Source: Sandaracinus amylolyticus (lineage in GTDB: Bacteria > Myxococcota_A > Polyangia > Polyangiales > Sandaracinaceae). Taken from it: a stretch of 64,000 bases of DNA. A model generated the notes under the pieces. That model made no database searches. It had not been told where the DNA came from and saw nothing but the letters and a program-made list of their open reading frames with translations. This document shows, in pieces, positions 23,608-32,596 of the stretch. The translations under genes were made by a program, and so were the position numbers. Positions within the stretch are counted from its first letter, which is position 1. The number at the start of each line of letters is the position of its first letter. Location of the stretch: positions 7,440,001-7,504,000 of the forward strand of contig NZ_CP070225.1 in the NCBI RefSeq assembly GCF_021631985.1. Direction: 5' to 3'.

Positions 23608-25464
23608 ATGATCGTCCTCGGTTACCACGGAGGCATCGAAGGCCCGTTCGCGAGCGGTCGCGCGGGACGCGACGCCGCGGCCGCGATCGTCGACGAGGGG
23701 CGCGTGGTCGCAGCGTGCGAAGAAGCGCGCCTGGCCCGCGCGGCGCGCGGCGCCACCGTGCCCGAGCGCGCGATCCGTCACTGCCTCGACGCAGTGGGCC
23801 TCGCCACGCTCGACGGCGTCGACCTCGTCGCGTGCTCGCACGCGAGCGATCAGCGGTGGCGATCGGAGATGGTGACGCAGAGCCGCGAGCGACTCCCCGT
23901 GTTGACCCGCGCCGCGATGGGCGCGGCGCTCGCGGCGCTCCGCGGCGCGGAGCGCGCGCTCGGCGGAGACGAGCACGAGCGGCGCCTCCTCGAGCAGCGG
24001 CTCGGCGCATCGATCCCGCCCGAGCGCTTCGTCGCGGTGCCCCACGACGTCGCTCACGCCGCGAGCGCGTTCTTCACGTCACCGTTCGATCGCGCGCTCT
24101 GCTTGGTCGCGGACGCGCACGGCGAGAGCGCGGCGACGAGCGCGGCGATCGGTCGCGGCACGCGCATCGAGGTGGTCGATCGCATCTACGCGCCCGACAG
24201 CCTCGGCGCGCTCTACTCGCTCTTCGCGCGTTATCTCGGGTTCGAGCCGGGCGAGGAGCACGAGGTGATGTTGCTCGCCGCGCACGGCGATCCCTCGCAC
24301 CACCGGCGCTTCTTCCGGCGCGTGGTGCAGATCCGGCGCGACGGGATCGCGTCGGTCGATCCCGCGCTCGTCGTGCGCCTCGCGCTCCGCGATGCGATCG
24401 CAGCGCGTCTCCTCGGGGGCGGCGCCGCGCTCTATCCCCGCGCGATGATCCGCGCGCTCGGCCCGGCGCGGCTCCCCGGCGAGCCCCTCACCGGACGTCA
24501 CGCCCACATCGCCGCGGCGCTGCAGGAGGCGCTCGAGCTCGCGCTGCTCGCGTCGCTCGCGACGCTGCGCGCCCGCACCGGCGAGCGCGATCTCTGCCTC
24601 GCGGGTGACCTCGCGCTCAACGCGGCGGCGAACGCGCGCATCGCGCGCAGCGGGCTCTTCGATCGCATCCACGTGCAGCCGGCGGCGCACGACGCGGGCA
24701 CCGCGCTCGGCGCCGCGCTCTACGCGCTGCACCACATGCTCGGGATCGGTCGCGAGGGGAGCGCGATGCCCACGCCGTTCCTCGGCGCGGCCGCCGACGA
24801 CGTGCTCGTCGATCGTGCGCTCCTCGACTTCGCCGATCACGTGCGCGCGACCATGCCCCGTGATCTCGAGGGCACCGTCGCCGAGGCGCTCGCCGCGGGG
24901 CGCGTCGTGGGTTGGCTCCAGGGCCGCGCGGAGTGGGGCGCGAAGGCGCTCGGCGCACGCAGCGTGCTCGCCGATCCGCGAAGGGCCGAGAGCCGCGCGC
25001 GGGTGAGCGCGATCCTCCAGCGGCGCGAGCACGATCGATCGTTCTCGCCCACGGTGCCGCTCGAGCTCGCGCACGTGTGGTTCGACATGACCGGCGTCGA
25101 CGAGAGCCCGCACAAGCTCTTCAGCGTGCCGGTGCGCGCCGAGCGCGTCGCGCGCCTGCCCGCGGTCACCCACGTCGACGGCACCGCGCGCGTGCAGACG
25201 GTCTCGTGGGAGCAGAGCCCGCGCCTCCACGCGCTCCTCCACGCGTTCGGCGCGATCACCGGCGTGCCGGTGCTGCTCAACACGAGCTTCCGCGTGGGGC
25301 GCGAGCCGCTCGTGAACCTCCCCGACGACGCGCTCCGCGCCTTCCTCGCGAGCGACCTCGACGCGCTGGTGATCGGCGATCGCTGGATCGAGCGTCGCGG
25401 CGACGCGCTCGCCCCCGAGACACCGAAGCGCGTGCGCGAGGCGCACGCGACGCCGTTCGTGTGA
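23608..25464 (+). CDS. Carbamoyltransferase (NodU/TobZ family)
   Basis: 618 residues with both domains of the family. The N-terminal Kae1-like part ends with HDVAHAASAFF and later LCLAGDLALNAAANARI. The YrdC-like C-terminal part has GRAEWGAKALGARSVLADPR and VLLNTSFRVGREPLVN. These enzymes make carbamoyl-adenylate from carbamoyl phosphate and ATP and transfer the carbamoyl group to a hydroxyl of a sugar, antibiotic or other metabolite. ATG 23608 has AGGAG upstream, with an operator-like palindrome just before it. No biosynthetic cluster surrounds it, so the acceptor is unknown. Confidence 0.85.
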   Translation: MIVLGYHGGIEGPFASGRAGRDAAAAIVDEGRVVAACEEARLARAARGATVPERAIRHCLDAVGLATLDGVDLVACSHASDQRWRSEMVTQSRERLPVLTRAAMGAALAALRGAERALGGDEHERRLLEQRLGASIPPERFVAVPHDVAHAASAFFTSPFDRALCLVADAHGESAATSAAIGRGTRIEVVDRIYAPDSLGALYSLFARYLGFEPGEEHEVMLLAAHGDPSHHRRFFRRVVQIRRDGIASVDPALVVRLALRDAIAARLLGGGAALYPRAMIRALGPARLPGEPLTGRHAHIAAALQEALELALLASLATLRARTGERDLCLAGDLALNAAANARIARSGLFDRIHVQPAAHDAGTALGAALYALHHMLGIGREGSAMPTPFLGAAADDVLVDRALLDFADHVRATMPRDLEGTVAEALAAGRVVGWLQGRAEWGAKALGARSVLADPRRAESRARVSAILQRREHDRSFSPTVPLELAHVWFDMTGVDESPHKLFSVPVRAERVARLPAVTHVDGTARVQTVSWEQSPRLHALLHAFGAITGVPVLLNTSFRVGREPLVNLPDDALRAFLASDLDALVIGDRWIERRGDALAPETPKRVREAHATPFV

Positions 25465-25489
25465 CGGAGCGTGCGAGGGAGGACGAGCG

Positions 25490-26005
25490 ATGAGGACGAA
25501 GGTGGTCAGCGGAGTGTTCTCGACGCGGCGCGAAGCGCAGCACGCGGTCGATCGCCTCGTCGACGCAGGCTTCCGCCGCGAGGACGTCAGCGTGCTGATG
25601 TCCGACCTGACGCGCGCACGCGAGATCGAGGGCGCGCCTCCGGTCGTCACGCCTGCCGCGAACCGCGCGGCCGAAGGCGCGACCGCGGGCGGCACGATCG
25701 GCGGCACCCTCGGCGCGGTGGTCGGGGGCCTCGCTGCGGTCGGCTCGATCGCGATCCCGGGCGTCGGCTTGGTCGCCGCGGGCCCGATCGTCGCGGCATT
25801 CGCGGGCGCGGGCGCGGGCGGCGCCGCGGGCGGGCTGATCGGCGCGCTCGTCGGCCTCGGCGTGTCGGAGAGCGAGGCGACCGACATCCGCGATCGCATC
25901 CGCGAGGGCCGCATCGTCGTGACCGTCGAGTGCTCCCGCGAGCGCGCCGCGCGCGCGATCGCGATCCTTCGCGGCGAAGGCAGCATCGAGATCACCGCGG
26001 TGTGA
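25490..26005 (+). CDS. General-stress-type glycine-rich protein
   Basis: 171 residues. An N-terminal alpha/beta domain (VVSGVFSTRREAQHAVDRLVDAGF) resembles the YflT/general stress protein 17M domain. A long Gly/Ala-rich hydrophobic stretch (about 65-125) with repeated GG and GAG motifs could be one or two glycine-zipper membrane helices. A second small beta-alpha unit (IVVTVECSRERAARAIAILR) closes the chain. ATG 25490 has GAGGGAGG 8 nt upstream and follows the carbamoyltransferase by 25 nt, so the two may be co-transcribed. The role is probably stress-related; the mechanism is unknown. Confidence 0.65.
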   Translation: MRTKVVSGVFSTRREAQHAVDRLVDAGFRREDVSVLMSDLTRAREIEGAPPVVTPAANRAAEGATAGGTIGGTLGAVVGGLAAVGSIAIPGVGLVAAGPIVAAFAGAGAGGAAGGLIGALVGLGVSESEATDIRDRIREGRIVVTVECSRERAARAIAILRGEGSIEITAV

Positions 26006-26017
26006 TCGCGCTGGACC

Positions 26018-28327
26018 TCACGGAGGCTCGACGGGCGCGGAGCGCGGCAATCGAACGATGAACGTCGCGCCCTCGCCGCGCTGGCTCTCGACCGAGATCG
26101 TCCCGCCGTGCGCCGCCACGATCTGCCGCGAGATGTGGAGACCGAGGCCGAGACCGCCGAAGTGCCGCGCCGACACCGCGCGACCGAAGCGCTCGAAGAT
26201 GCGCGCGTGCTCCGAAGGATCGATCCCCATGCCGTGATCGCGCACCCGGAGCTCGACGGCCTCGACGGTGGTCGACACCGCGATCTCGACCGTGCGACCC
26301 GCGCCGAACTTGAGCGCGTTCGACAGTAGGTTGGACACCACCTGCTCGATGCGCGCGCGATCCCAGAGGCCCTGCGCCGGCCCCTCGTGCGCGTCGACGA
26401 TCAGCTCGCACCCCGCGGCCTGCGCGTCGTGCTGGAACGCGGCGACCACCTCTCGCACCACGGCCCCGAGATCCACCTCGCTCGGCTCGATCCGCAGCTT
26501 GCCCGCCTCGATGCGCGTCACGTCGAGGAGCTGCTGGATCTGCCGGATCATCCTGCGCCCCTGACGCTCCACGAGATCGAGCGCGCGCGTGAGGGACGCG
26601 GGGTCCACCGCGCCGCGCGCGCTGCTCGCCTTGAGCACCTGCACCGTCAGCAAGAGGGACGTCATCGGCGTGTAGAGCTCGTGCGACGCGATCGCGAGGA
26701 ACTCGTCGCGCAGGCGGATCGCCGCGCACGCGTCGCGATAGGAGCGCGCGTTGTCGATCGCGAGCGCGCCGCGACGCGCGAGCTCCTCCGCGAGCTGCAG
26801 ATCCGCGGCGCCGTAGCGCCGCTCCGCCGACGCCATCGTCAGCACGCCGATCAGCCGCTCGCGCGCCCGCAGCGGGACGACCATCGCGGAGCGCGTGCCG
26901 AGGTCGCGCAGGATGCGCGCGTGCTCGGCGTCGATCGTGGTGTCGCGGATGACGGCGTCGTCCACGTCGGTGAGCAGCAGCGATCGCCCGGTGCGCAGCG
27001 CGCCAGCGGCCGGGTGCGGCGAGTCGAGCGCGGGTGGATAGCGTCGCGCGAGCTCCTCGAGCCGCTGGCTCTTCGCCGGATCGGCGTGCGCGCCCGCGAC
27101 CCGCCGGACTCCGTCGTCGGCCACGAGATCGAACTCGCACCAGTCGGCGACCGTGCTCACCACGAGGCGCGCGAGGTGCCCGAGGATCTCCTCGTGCTCG
27201 AGCGAGCCCGAGAGCAAGAGCCCCGCGTCGGCGAGGAACGCGTTCCGCGCCTCGCGCCTGCGTATGTCCTCGCGCAACGCCATCTCGATCCGGTGCATGC
27301 CCCAGAGCAGCAGCGTCAGACCGAACGCGAGCACCACGCCGCCGAGCGCGATCGTGACCGCGAGCTCGCTGCGAAGGTGCTCGAGGTGACGCGCGATCGC
27401 GATCGACACCGCGCCGACCGCGATCGGCGCGACGAGGAGATCGGGCGCGAGCACGTGATCGAGCGCGCGGTGCGGATGCGCCTCGGTCCCCCACTCCTCC
27501 TCGGCAGCAGCCCAGATCACCAGCGCGAAGGTGATGATCCAGAACACGTCGAGCGTGTCGCCTGCCTCGTACGAGTGCGTGAGGAGCGAGCCGGCGTAGT
27601 ACGTCGTGACGCCGGCGAGCACGGCCACCGCGGCGAGCAGGATCGCGGTGATGCGACGACGACTCCCCGGCGGCTGGTGCCAGAGCGTGATCAGCGCGAA
27701 CGCGAGCGCGCCGAGACCGAGCACCGGATATCCGAGCGCCGTGACCAGATAGACGGGGTCCGACGTGATCCGCGACGCGGCGGGATGGAGCATCACGGTG
27801 CTCGCGGTCGCGAGACACGCGACGACGACGATGAGATCGCCGAGCTGCTTGAGCGAGAGCGCACGGCTCGGCGCGTCGACTCGCAGGTTGAAGAAGCCCG
27901 CGGCGAACCAGCACGGCAGTGCGAGGAACCCGATCTCCGCGATCGTGGGAAATGGCGTGAACGTGTGGTCGACGAGCTCGTACCAGTCCCACGCGAGCAT
28001 GCCTGCGAACCAGAACGCCGAGCCCAACGCGAAGCAGCGCCACGCGTCGCGCTGGTGCCGTCGCTCGCGCGTCGCGGCCGTGCGCCAGCACCGGAGCGCC
28101 GCGACGAGAGAGACGAGCGTCCAGAGCGCGTCCGCCCAGACGTGGAGTGCGTACCTGTGATCGGCGAGGACGATCTCGCCGACCACGAAGGCGATGACGA
28201 CCGCAGCGAGCGTGATCAGGAGGCGCGCCCGCGGTGCTTCGCGCCCCACCGGCCGATCCTTCGCCACATCCGCGGGATCGTCGTGAGATCCGATGTCGCT
28301 CGGTGCACGACGCGCGAGGTCGGTCAC
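26018..28327 (-). CDS. Membrane sensor histidine kinase with GAF domain
   Basis: 769 residues. Roughly residues 35-350 hold eight or nine hydrophobic segments forming an integral membrane sensor. A GAF domain (about 375-520) follows, then a dimerisation domain with the phospho-acceptor His549 in SHELYTPM (usually SHELRTPL), and a HATPase with NLLSNALKF, DHGMGID and GLGLGLHIS. The kinase motifs are complete, so activity is expected; the signal is unknown. The start is GTG 28327. No response regulator is adjacent, so it is an orphan kinase, as is common in myxobacteria. Confidence 0.85.
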   Translation of the reverse strand: MTDLARRAPSDIGSHDDPADVAKDRPVGREAPRARLLITLAAVVIAFVVGEIVLADHRYALHVWADALWTLVSLVAALRCWRTAATRERRHQRDAWRCFALGSAFWFAGMLAWDWYELVDHTFTPFPTIAEIGFLALPCWFAAGFFNLRVDAPSRALSLKQLGDLIVVVACLATASTVMLHPAASRITSDPVYLVTALGYPVLGLGALAFALITLWHQPPGSRRRITAILLAAVAVLAGVTTYYAGSLLTHSYEAGDTLDVFWIITFALVIWAAAEEEWGTEAHPHRALDHVLAPDLLVAPIAVGAVSIAIARHLEHLRSELAVTIALGGVVLAFGLTLLLWGMHRIEMALREDIRRREARNAFLADAGLLLSGSLEHEEILGHLARLVVSTVADWCEFDLVADDGVRRVAGAHADPAKSQRLEELARRYPPALDSPHPAAGALRTGRSLLLTDVDDAVIRDTTIDAEHARILRDLGTRSAMVVPLRARERLIGVLTMASAERRYGAADLQLAEELARRGALAIDNARSYRDACAAIRLRDEFLAIASHELYTPMTSLLLTVQVLKASSARGAVDPASLTRALDLVERQGRRMIRQIQQLLDVTRIEAGKLRIEPSEVDLGAVVREVVAAFQHDAQAAGCELIVDAHEGPAQGLWDRARIEQVVSNLLSNALKFGAGRTVEIAVSTTVEAVELRVRDHGMGIDPSEHARIFERFGRAVSARHFGGLGLGLHISRQIVAAHGGTISVESQRGEGATFIVRLPRSAPVEPP

Positions 28328-28414
28328 GGCGAGCCACTCCCGCGCTCGCGGCGCTGCATCGCCAGTACATAACGACGCGCTTGGACGTCCCGAGTCGCGC
28401 GATCGCGTGCACGC

Positions 28415-28951
28415 TCAGGCGCTCGTCTTCCGCCGCCCCACGATCGGCCCGATCGCACGCGAGATCCACCACCACCGCCCGCGCTCCTTCGCGCACGTCT
28501 CGCGCACGTTCTCGATCGTCTCTCCCGCCGCGAGCCGATCGAGCACGTAGGGCAGGTGACGCCCGTAGACCGCGCGGTTGCCTGCGCCGAGCACGAACGA
28601 CACGAGCACCGCGTCGAGCCCTTCGAACCCGGTCTGCGCGACCTTCAGCGTCGTCGCCGGACGCGCGAAGACGATCGCGGGCTCGAGCTCGAACGTGACC
28701 ACGGTGTCGATCGGCCCGCCCTTCCACGACCAGCGCATCCGTCGCGGCGCGTCGAGCTCGAGCACCTCGCACTTCACGATCCCGTCGAACCCCGGCGCAG
28801 GATCGGTGCGCATCGTGAACCGATGACCGAGCTCGGCGCGGAAGTCGTTCGGCATCAGCCACTCCGCGATCAGCGCGGGATCGGTGAGCGCACGCCAGAC
28901 GATCTCGGGCGGGTGCGGGTACGTGCGCTCGATGTGGATGTCTCGCTTCAT
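28415..28951 (-). CDS. SRPBCC (AHSA1-type) protein
   Basis: 178 residues. The fold starts with IERTYPHPPEIVWRALTDPALIAEWLMP, the typical opening of the AHSA1-like START/Bet v1 superfamily, and continues with beta strands including RMRWSWKGG and VTFELEP. The C-terminal 40 residues are basic. It is the last gene of a three-gene operon. ATG 28951 overlaps the ArsR stop (ATGA). ArsR plus AHSA1 plus a VOC protein is a recurrent bacterial set. The ligand is unknown. Confidence 0.85.
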   Translation of the reverse strand: MKRDIHIERTYPHPPEIVWRALTDPALIAEWLMPNDFRAELGHRFTMRTDPAPGFDGIVKCEVLELDAPRRMRWSWKGGPIDTVVTFELEPAIVFARPATTLKVAQTGFEGLDAVLVSFVLGAGNRAVYGRHLPYVLDRLAAGETIENVRETCAKERGRWWWISRAIGPIVGRRKTSA

Positions 28952-29289
28952 CGATCGTCCTTCTTCTTCTTCGGCTTGGTCTTCGCGGCCTCGCGCGCGA
29001 GCACCGCACCGAGCGCGTCGAGCTTCGTGCTCCAGAAGCGCTCGTAGTGCGCCGACCAGTCGTGCACCTCGCGCAGCGGATCGGCGTGGAGCGCGTAGAT
29101 CCGCTGTCGCCCTTCGGCGCGCACCACCACGAGCCCCGCGTCCCGCAGCACTGCGAGGTGCTGCGAGATCGCGGGCTGGCTCACGTCGAAGCGCGCGCAG
29201 AGCTCGCTCACCGAGCGCTCGCCCTCGGCGAGCACGTCGAGGATCGCGCGGCGCGTCGGGTCGGCGATGGCGCGGAACGGATCGCTCAC
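28948..29289 (-). CDS. ArsR-family winged-helix repressor
   Basis: 113 residues: FRAIADPTRRAILDVL, then CARFDVSQPAISQHLAVLRDAGLV, the recognition helix of ArsR/SmtB-type regulators, and a C-terminal Lys-rich tail. No metal-binding Cys pair is visible, so it belongs to the non-metal subset often paired with AHSA1 proteins. GTG 29289 overlaps the stop of the glyoxalase-like gene (GTGA). It probably represses its own operon; no obvious operator was identified. Confidence 0.85.
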   Translation of the reverse strand: MSDPFRAIADPTRRAILDVLAEGERSVSELCARFDVSQPAISQHLAVLRDAGLVVVRAEGRQRIYALHADPLREVHDWSAHYERFWSTKLDALGAVLAREAAKTKPKKKKDDR

Positions 29290-29783
29290 TTCGTCTCGCC
29301 GCCGAAGTGCTTCTGCGCGCCGGCGTCGAGCTCGTCCTTGGTCGCGACCTTCGCGCGCGTCGCGAGCGACCAGCGGTGCCCGAACGGGTCCTCGAGGATG
29401 CCGTACTCGTCGCCCCAGAACTGCAGCGCGAGCGGCATCTTCACCTGCGCGCCGGCCTCCACCGCGCGTGCCCACGTCGCCTTCACGTCGGGGAGATCGA
29501 GGTGCAGCGTGACCGGCGATCCACCGAGCGACTTCGGCGTGCTCGACACGCCGCCCTTCATCTCCGGGCTCTGTCCCTCGGGAAGCAGAGCGTCGGCGAG
29601 CATGAAGGTCCCGCCGTTCGGCAGCGCGAGCGCGGCGTGGATCAGCTTGCTTCCGTCGGGCGTCGCCTGGCGCGCGAGCTCCTTCGCGCCGAACGCGCGC
29701 ACGTAGAAGTCGATCGCGGCCTTCGCGTCGTGGACCGTCAGATAGGGCGAGAGCGGGGGCGGCGTGTGGCTCGCTGCGGACAT
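29286..29783 (-). CDS. PhnB-like glyoxalase/VOC protein
   Basis: 165 residues. VOC fold: SPYLTVHDAKAAIDFYVRAFGAKEL at the start, a beta segment with SPVTLHLDLPDVK, and YGILEDPFGHRWSLATR at the end, as in PhnB/YdhE-like proteins. A variable Gly/Ser loop spans about 70-95. It is the first gene of the operon with ArsR and SRPBCC genes; ATG 29783 has GGAGGAG upstream. Likely a small-molecule binding or resistance protein; the substrate is unknown. Confidence 0.8.
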   Translation of the reverse strand: MSAASHTPPPLSPYLTVHDAKAAIDFYVRAFGAKELARQATPDGSKLIHAALALPNGGTFMLADALLPEGQSPEMKGGVSSTPKSLGGSPVTLHLDLPDVKATWARAVEAGAQVKMPLALQFWGDEYGILEDPFGHRWSLATRAKVATKDELDAGAQKHFGGETK

Positions 29784-29827
29784 CGTTCTGTCTCCTCCGT
29801 CGATGTCCGCGACGTATAAGCGATCGA

Positions 29828-30184
29828 TTATATGAACGCAAGCTCCAGCAACGGCAGGTGCGCGACGTGGAACGTCATCACCGACGCGTAGAGCACGAGC
29901 GCCGCACTCAGCCCTGCGCCGACGAGCCGTCGCGCGCGCTGCGTGAAGCGCGCGCGAAGTCGGATGAGCACGAGCGCCGCGCCCGAGACCATCGCGAGCT
30001 TCGCGGCCATGAAGCTCACCGGGCCGCCACGCAGCGCGAGCTCGACGAGCGGGTTCGCCTCGAGCGCGAGCCCGGTCTCGATCCACACCAGCGTGAGGAT
30101 CGCGTCGGCGACGTTCATCACGAGCAGCGCTGCGAGCGCGAACGAGAAGAACCGCGCGAAGCGAGGAGCACGAACTGCGTGCAT
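29828..30184 (-). CDS. Small membrane protein, DUF5658-like
   Basis: 118 residues with three or four hydrophobic helices (about 10-35, 50-75, 85-110). The segment LLVMNVADAILTLVWIETGLALEANPLVELAL has the D-x-x-x-T and E-x-N-P pattern of the DUF5658 family, whose function is unknown. ATG 30184. It lies upstream of the ArsR operon on the same strand, 44 nt from the glyoxalase gene. It may be the first gene of that transcript, though a promoter could sit between them. Confidence 0.7.
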   Translation of the reverse strand: MHAVRAPRFARFFSFALAALLVMNVADAILTLVWIETGLALEANPLVELALRGGPVSFMAAKLAMVSGAALVLIRLRARFTQRARRLVGAGLSAALVLYASVMTFHVAHLPLLELAFI

Positions 30185-30372
30185 GGGCCCACCTCAGCAC
30201 GCGCCATGCCCGCATTTTCGGCCGATTCTCGCGCCCACATCGGAGCCGAGGGCGCTCCGCGCGCCGAACGCACGAAGGCCGCGCTCCCTCTCGGCAGCGC
30301 GGCCTCCGTTCGTCGATGTCACGTCCCTCGCCACAGCAGTGCTGACGAGGGCAAGTGGGGCTGGGCCCGGAA

Positions 30373-30396
30373 GGAGGGGTCTTCCAAGACCCCTCC
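30373..30396 (-). terminator. Terminator hairpin of the sigma-54 activator gene
   Basis: GGAGGGGTCTT (30373-30383) pairs perfectly with AAGACCCCTCC (30386-30396) with a 2-nt nominal loop. It lies 7 nt beyond the stop of the minus-strand activator gene, a classic terminator position, and separates it from the next gene on that strand. Confidence 0.7.
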
Positions 30397-30403
30397 CGCA
30401 AGC

Positions 30404-32383
30404 TCAGCCCGGCGAGACGTCGAGCAGCTTCCGGATCTCCGCGGCGAGACGATCGGGCGGCACCGGACGCGCGAGGCTCGCGTTGAACACCTCGTCGTTC
30501 GCGCGCTGATCGCGGCTCGTGAGCGCGATCGCCGGCGTGCCCGCGAGGCCCTGCGCGACGTCCTCGCCCGACCCGTCGGGCAGCGCGAGGTCGGTCACGA
30601 CCACGTCCACGTCGCCCACTGCGAGCGCCTCCTTGACCGAGCCCGCGGTGCGCACCGAGAAGCCCTCGCGCGCCAGCAGCATCTCGAGGAGATCGCGCGC
30701 ATCGGCGTCGTCGTCGACCAGGAGCACGCTCGCACGCGCCGCGTCGTCGACGTGCGAGTGCCCGTTGCCGCCGTGGCCATTGCCGCTCGGCATGCCGCCG
30801 CTCGGCATGCCGCCGCTCGGCGCACCGCCGTAGCCGCTCGCGCTCGACGGCGGCACGTAGGTGCCGGGCGACGAAGGCGGACGCGCCCACGCGGGCTGGC
30901 TCGGAGGCTCGCGCTCCGGCATGCCGAGATCGCGATCCTCGTAGTCGCGATCGCGACCCGGAGGCGTGATGCCGCCGCCGCGATCGTCGGGCGGCGAGCT
31001 CTGACGACGCACGCCCGTCGTCTGGCCCTCGGCCTCCATGCGCTCGAGCTTGCGGTAGAGCGTGCGCCGGTCGTAGCCGAGGATGCGCGCCGCGCGCGAC
31101 TTGTTGCCGTTCACGACCTTGAGCACGTGCAGCAGGTAACGCCGCTCGAGCTCCTCGACCGTGACCAGCTCCTCCGCGGTCTCCGGCATCATCACCATCG
31201 TGTCGGGCCGGTGCGCGCGGATGCGCTCGGGCAGGTCCTCCACGTTGATGTGATCGAACTGGGTCAGCGCGACCGCGCGCTCCACCGAGTTCTCGAGCTC
31301 GCGCACGTTGCCCGGCCAGTGATAGGCGACGAGCTTCGCGGCCGCGGGCGCGCTGATGCCGACGACGTGCTTGCCGTGTCGCGCCGCGAAGCGCTCGAGG
31401 AAGCGCTGCGCCAGGAGCGGCACGTCACCCTCGCGCTCGCGCAGCGGCGGAACGTGCACGGTCACGACGTTGATGCGGTAGTAGAGGTCCTCGCGGAACC
31501 GCTTCTCGTGCACCTCGGTCTCGAGGTCGCGGTTGGTCGCCGCGATGACGCGCGCGTTGAACGGCGACTCGGTGTTGCCGCCGACCGCGCGCACGGTGCG
31601 CTCCTGCAGGGCGCGCAGCAGCTTCACCTGCATCTCGAGCGGCATCTCGCCGATCTCGTCGAGGAAGAGCGTGCCGTTGTCGGCCTCGAGGAAGAGACCC
31701 TTGCGAGCAGCCTTTGCGTCGGTGAACGCGCCGCGCGCGTGACCGAAGAGCTCGCTCTCCAATAGCGTCGCGGGGACCGCGGCACAGTTGATCGCGACGA
31801 AGGGACCTTCGCGGCGATTGCTGCGCTCGTGGATCGCTCTCGCCACGAGCTCCTTGCCGGTGCCGCTCTCGCCGGTCACCAGCACGGTCGCATCGGTGAG
31901 CGCGACGCGCGTGATCACGTCGAACACGCGCTTCATCGCGGTCGACTGACCGAGCAGCTTCTCGAAGCCGCGCGCCTCGTCGACCTCGTCGCGCAGGCGC
32001 TTCACCTCCGCGCGCAGCTTGTGGTGCTGCACCGCGCGGTCGACGGTGATGCCGAGCAGCTCGAGATCGATCGGCTTCGTGACGAAGTCGTGCGCCCCTG
32101 CGCGCATCGCCGCGATCGCCGCCTCGAGGCTGGCATGACCGGTGACGACGATGACCGGGAGGTCGGGGCGAACGCCGAGGATGCGCTCGCAGACCGCCAG
32201 CCCGTCCATGTCGTCGAGCTGGAGATCGGTGAGGACGACGTCGAAGTCTTCGGCGCCCACCTTGTCCAGCGCATCGCGTGCTCGCGTCTCCGCGCGCACC
32301 GTGTACCCACGACCCGAGAGCGCAGCCTCCATCAGGCCGCAGGCATCGGGGTCGTCGTCCAGGACCAGGACCTTGCCGCTCAT
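30404..32383 (-). CDS. Sigma-54 activator with receiver domains at both ends
   Basis: 659 residues. An N-terminal receiver (Asp53, Lys103 in VTKPI) is followed by an AAA+ sigma-54 interaction domain with GESGTGKE (171-178), GAFTDA (218-223) and DEIGEMPLE. A Fis-type helix-turn-helix comes next (GNKSRAARILGYDRRTLYRKL). A disordered Pro/Gly/Arg linker contains PSGGM repeats. A second receiver closes the chain (VLLVDDDAD, VVVTDLALPDG), with Arg-Pro where Lys-Pro is usual. REC-AAA-HTH is the standard NtrC layout; the extra C-terminal receiver is unusual. ATG 32383 has GGAG upstream. The partner kinase is not adjacent. Confidence 0.9.
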   Translation of the reverse strand: MSGKVLVLDDDPDACGLMEAALSGRGYTVRAETRARDALDKVGAEDFDVVLTDLQLDDMDGLAVCERILGVRPDLPVIVVTGHASLEAAIAAMRAGAHDFVTKPIDLELLGITVDRAVQHHKLRAEVKRLRDEVDEARGFEKLLGQSTAMKRVFDVITRVALTDATVLVTGESGTGKELVARAIHERSNRREGPFVAINCAAVPATLLESELFGHARGAFTDAKAARKGLFLEADNGTLFLDEIGEMPLEMQVKLLRALQERTVRAVGGNTESPFNARVIAATNRDLETEVHEKRFREDLYYRINVVTVHVPPLREREGDVPLLAQRFLERFAARHGKHVVGISAPAAAKLVAYHWPGNVRELENSVERAVALTQFDHINVEDLPERIRAHRPDTMVMMPETAEELVTVEELERRYLLHVLKVVNGNKSRAARILGYDRRTLYRKLERMEAEGQTTGVRRQSSPPDDRGGGITPPGRDRDYEDRDLGMPEREPPSQPAWARPPSSPGTYVPPSSASGYGGAPSGGMPSGGMPSGNGHGGNGHSHVDDAARASVLLVDDDADARDLLEMLLAREGFSVRTAGSVKEALAVGDVDVVVTDLALPDGSGEDVAQGLAGTPAIALTSRDQRANDEVFNASLARPVPPDRLAAEIRKLLDVSPG

Positions 32384-32596
32384 TGTGTCTCCACACGCCG
32401 GACCCGCCCGTCCAGCCGCGACCCTGCTGAGCACCCGGGATGCCAGGTCTCGGTGCGCCAGATCACAGGGGTTTTTCGCGTTGCCCCAGCGCCGCGCGAG
32501 GCATCCTGCCACATGACCGCGCGCCGACCGGGGCGTCACGTCACAACGCGGTCGTGCGCAACGTGGCGTCCGCGACCCGGCGTCCTCGATCGCGCC

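Noticed and set aside
26387-28372. Long open frame on the plus strand opposite the GAF histidine kinase
   Set aside because: Its product is Arg/His/Glu-rich with no fold, while the minus strand has complete kinase motifs. Antisense frames are commonly open in this GC-rich sequence.
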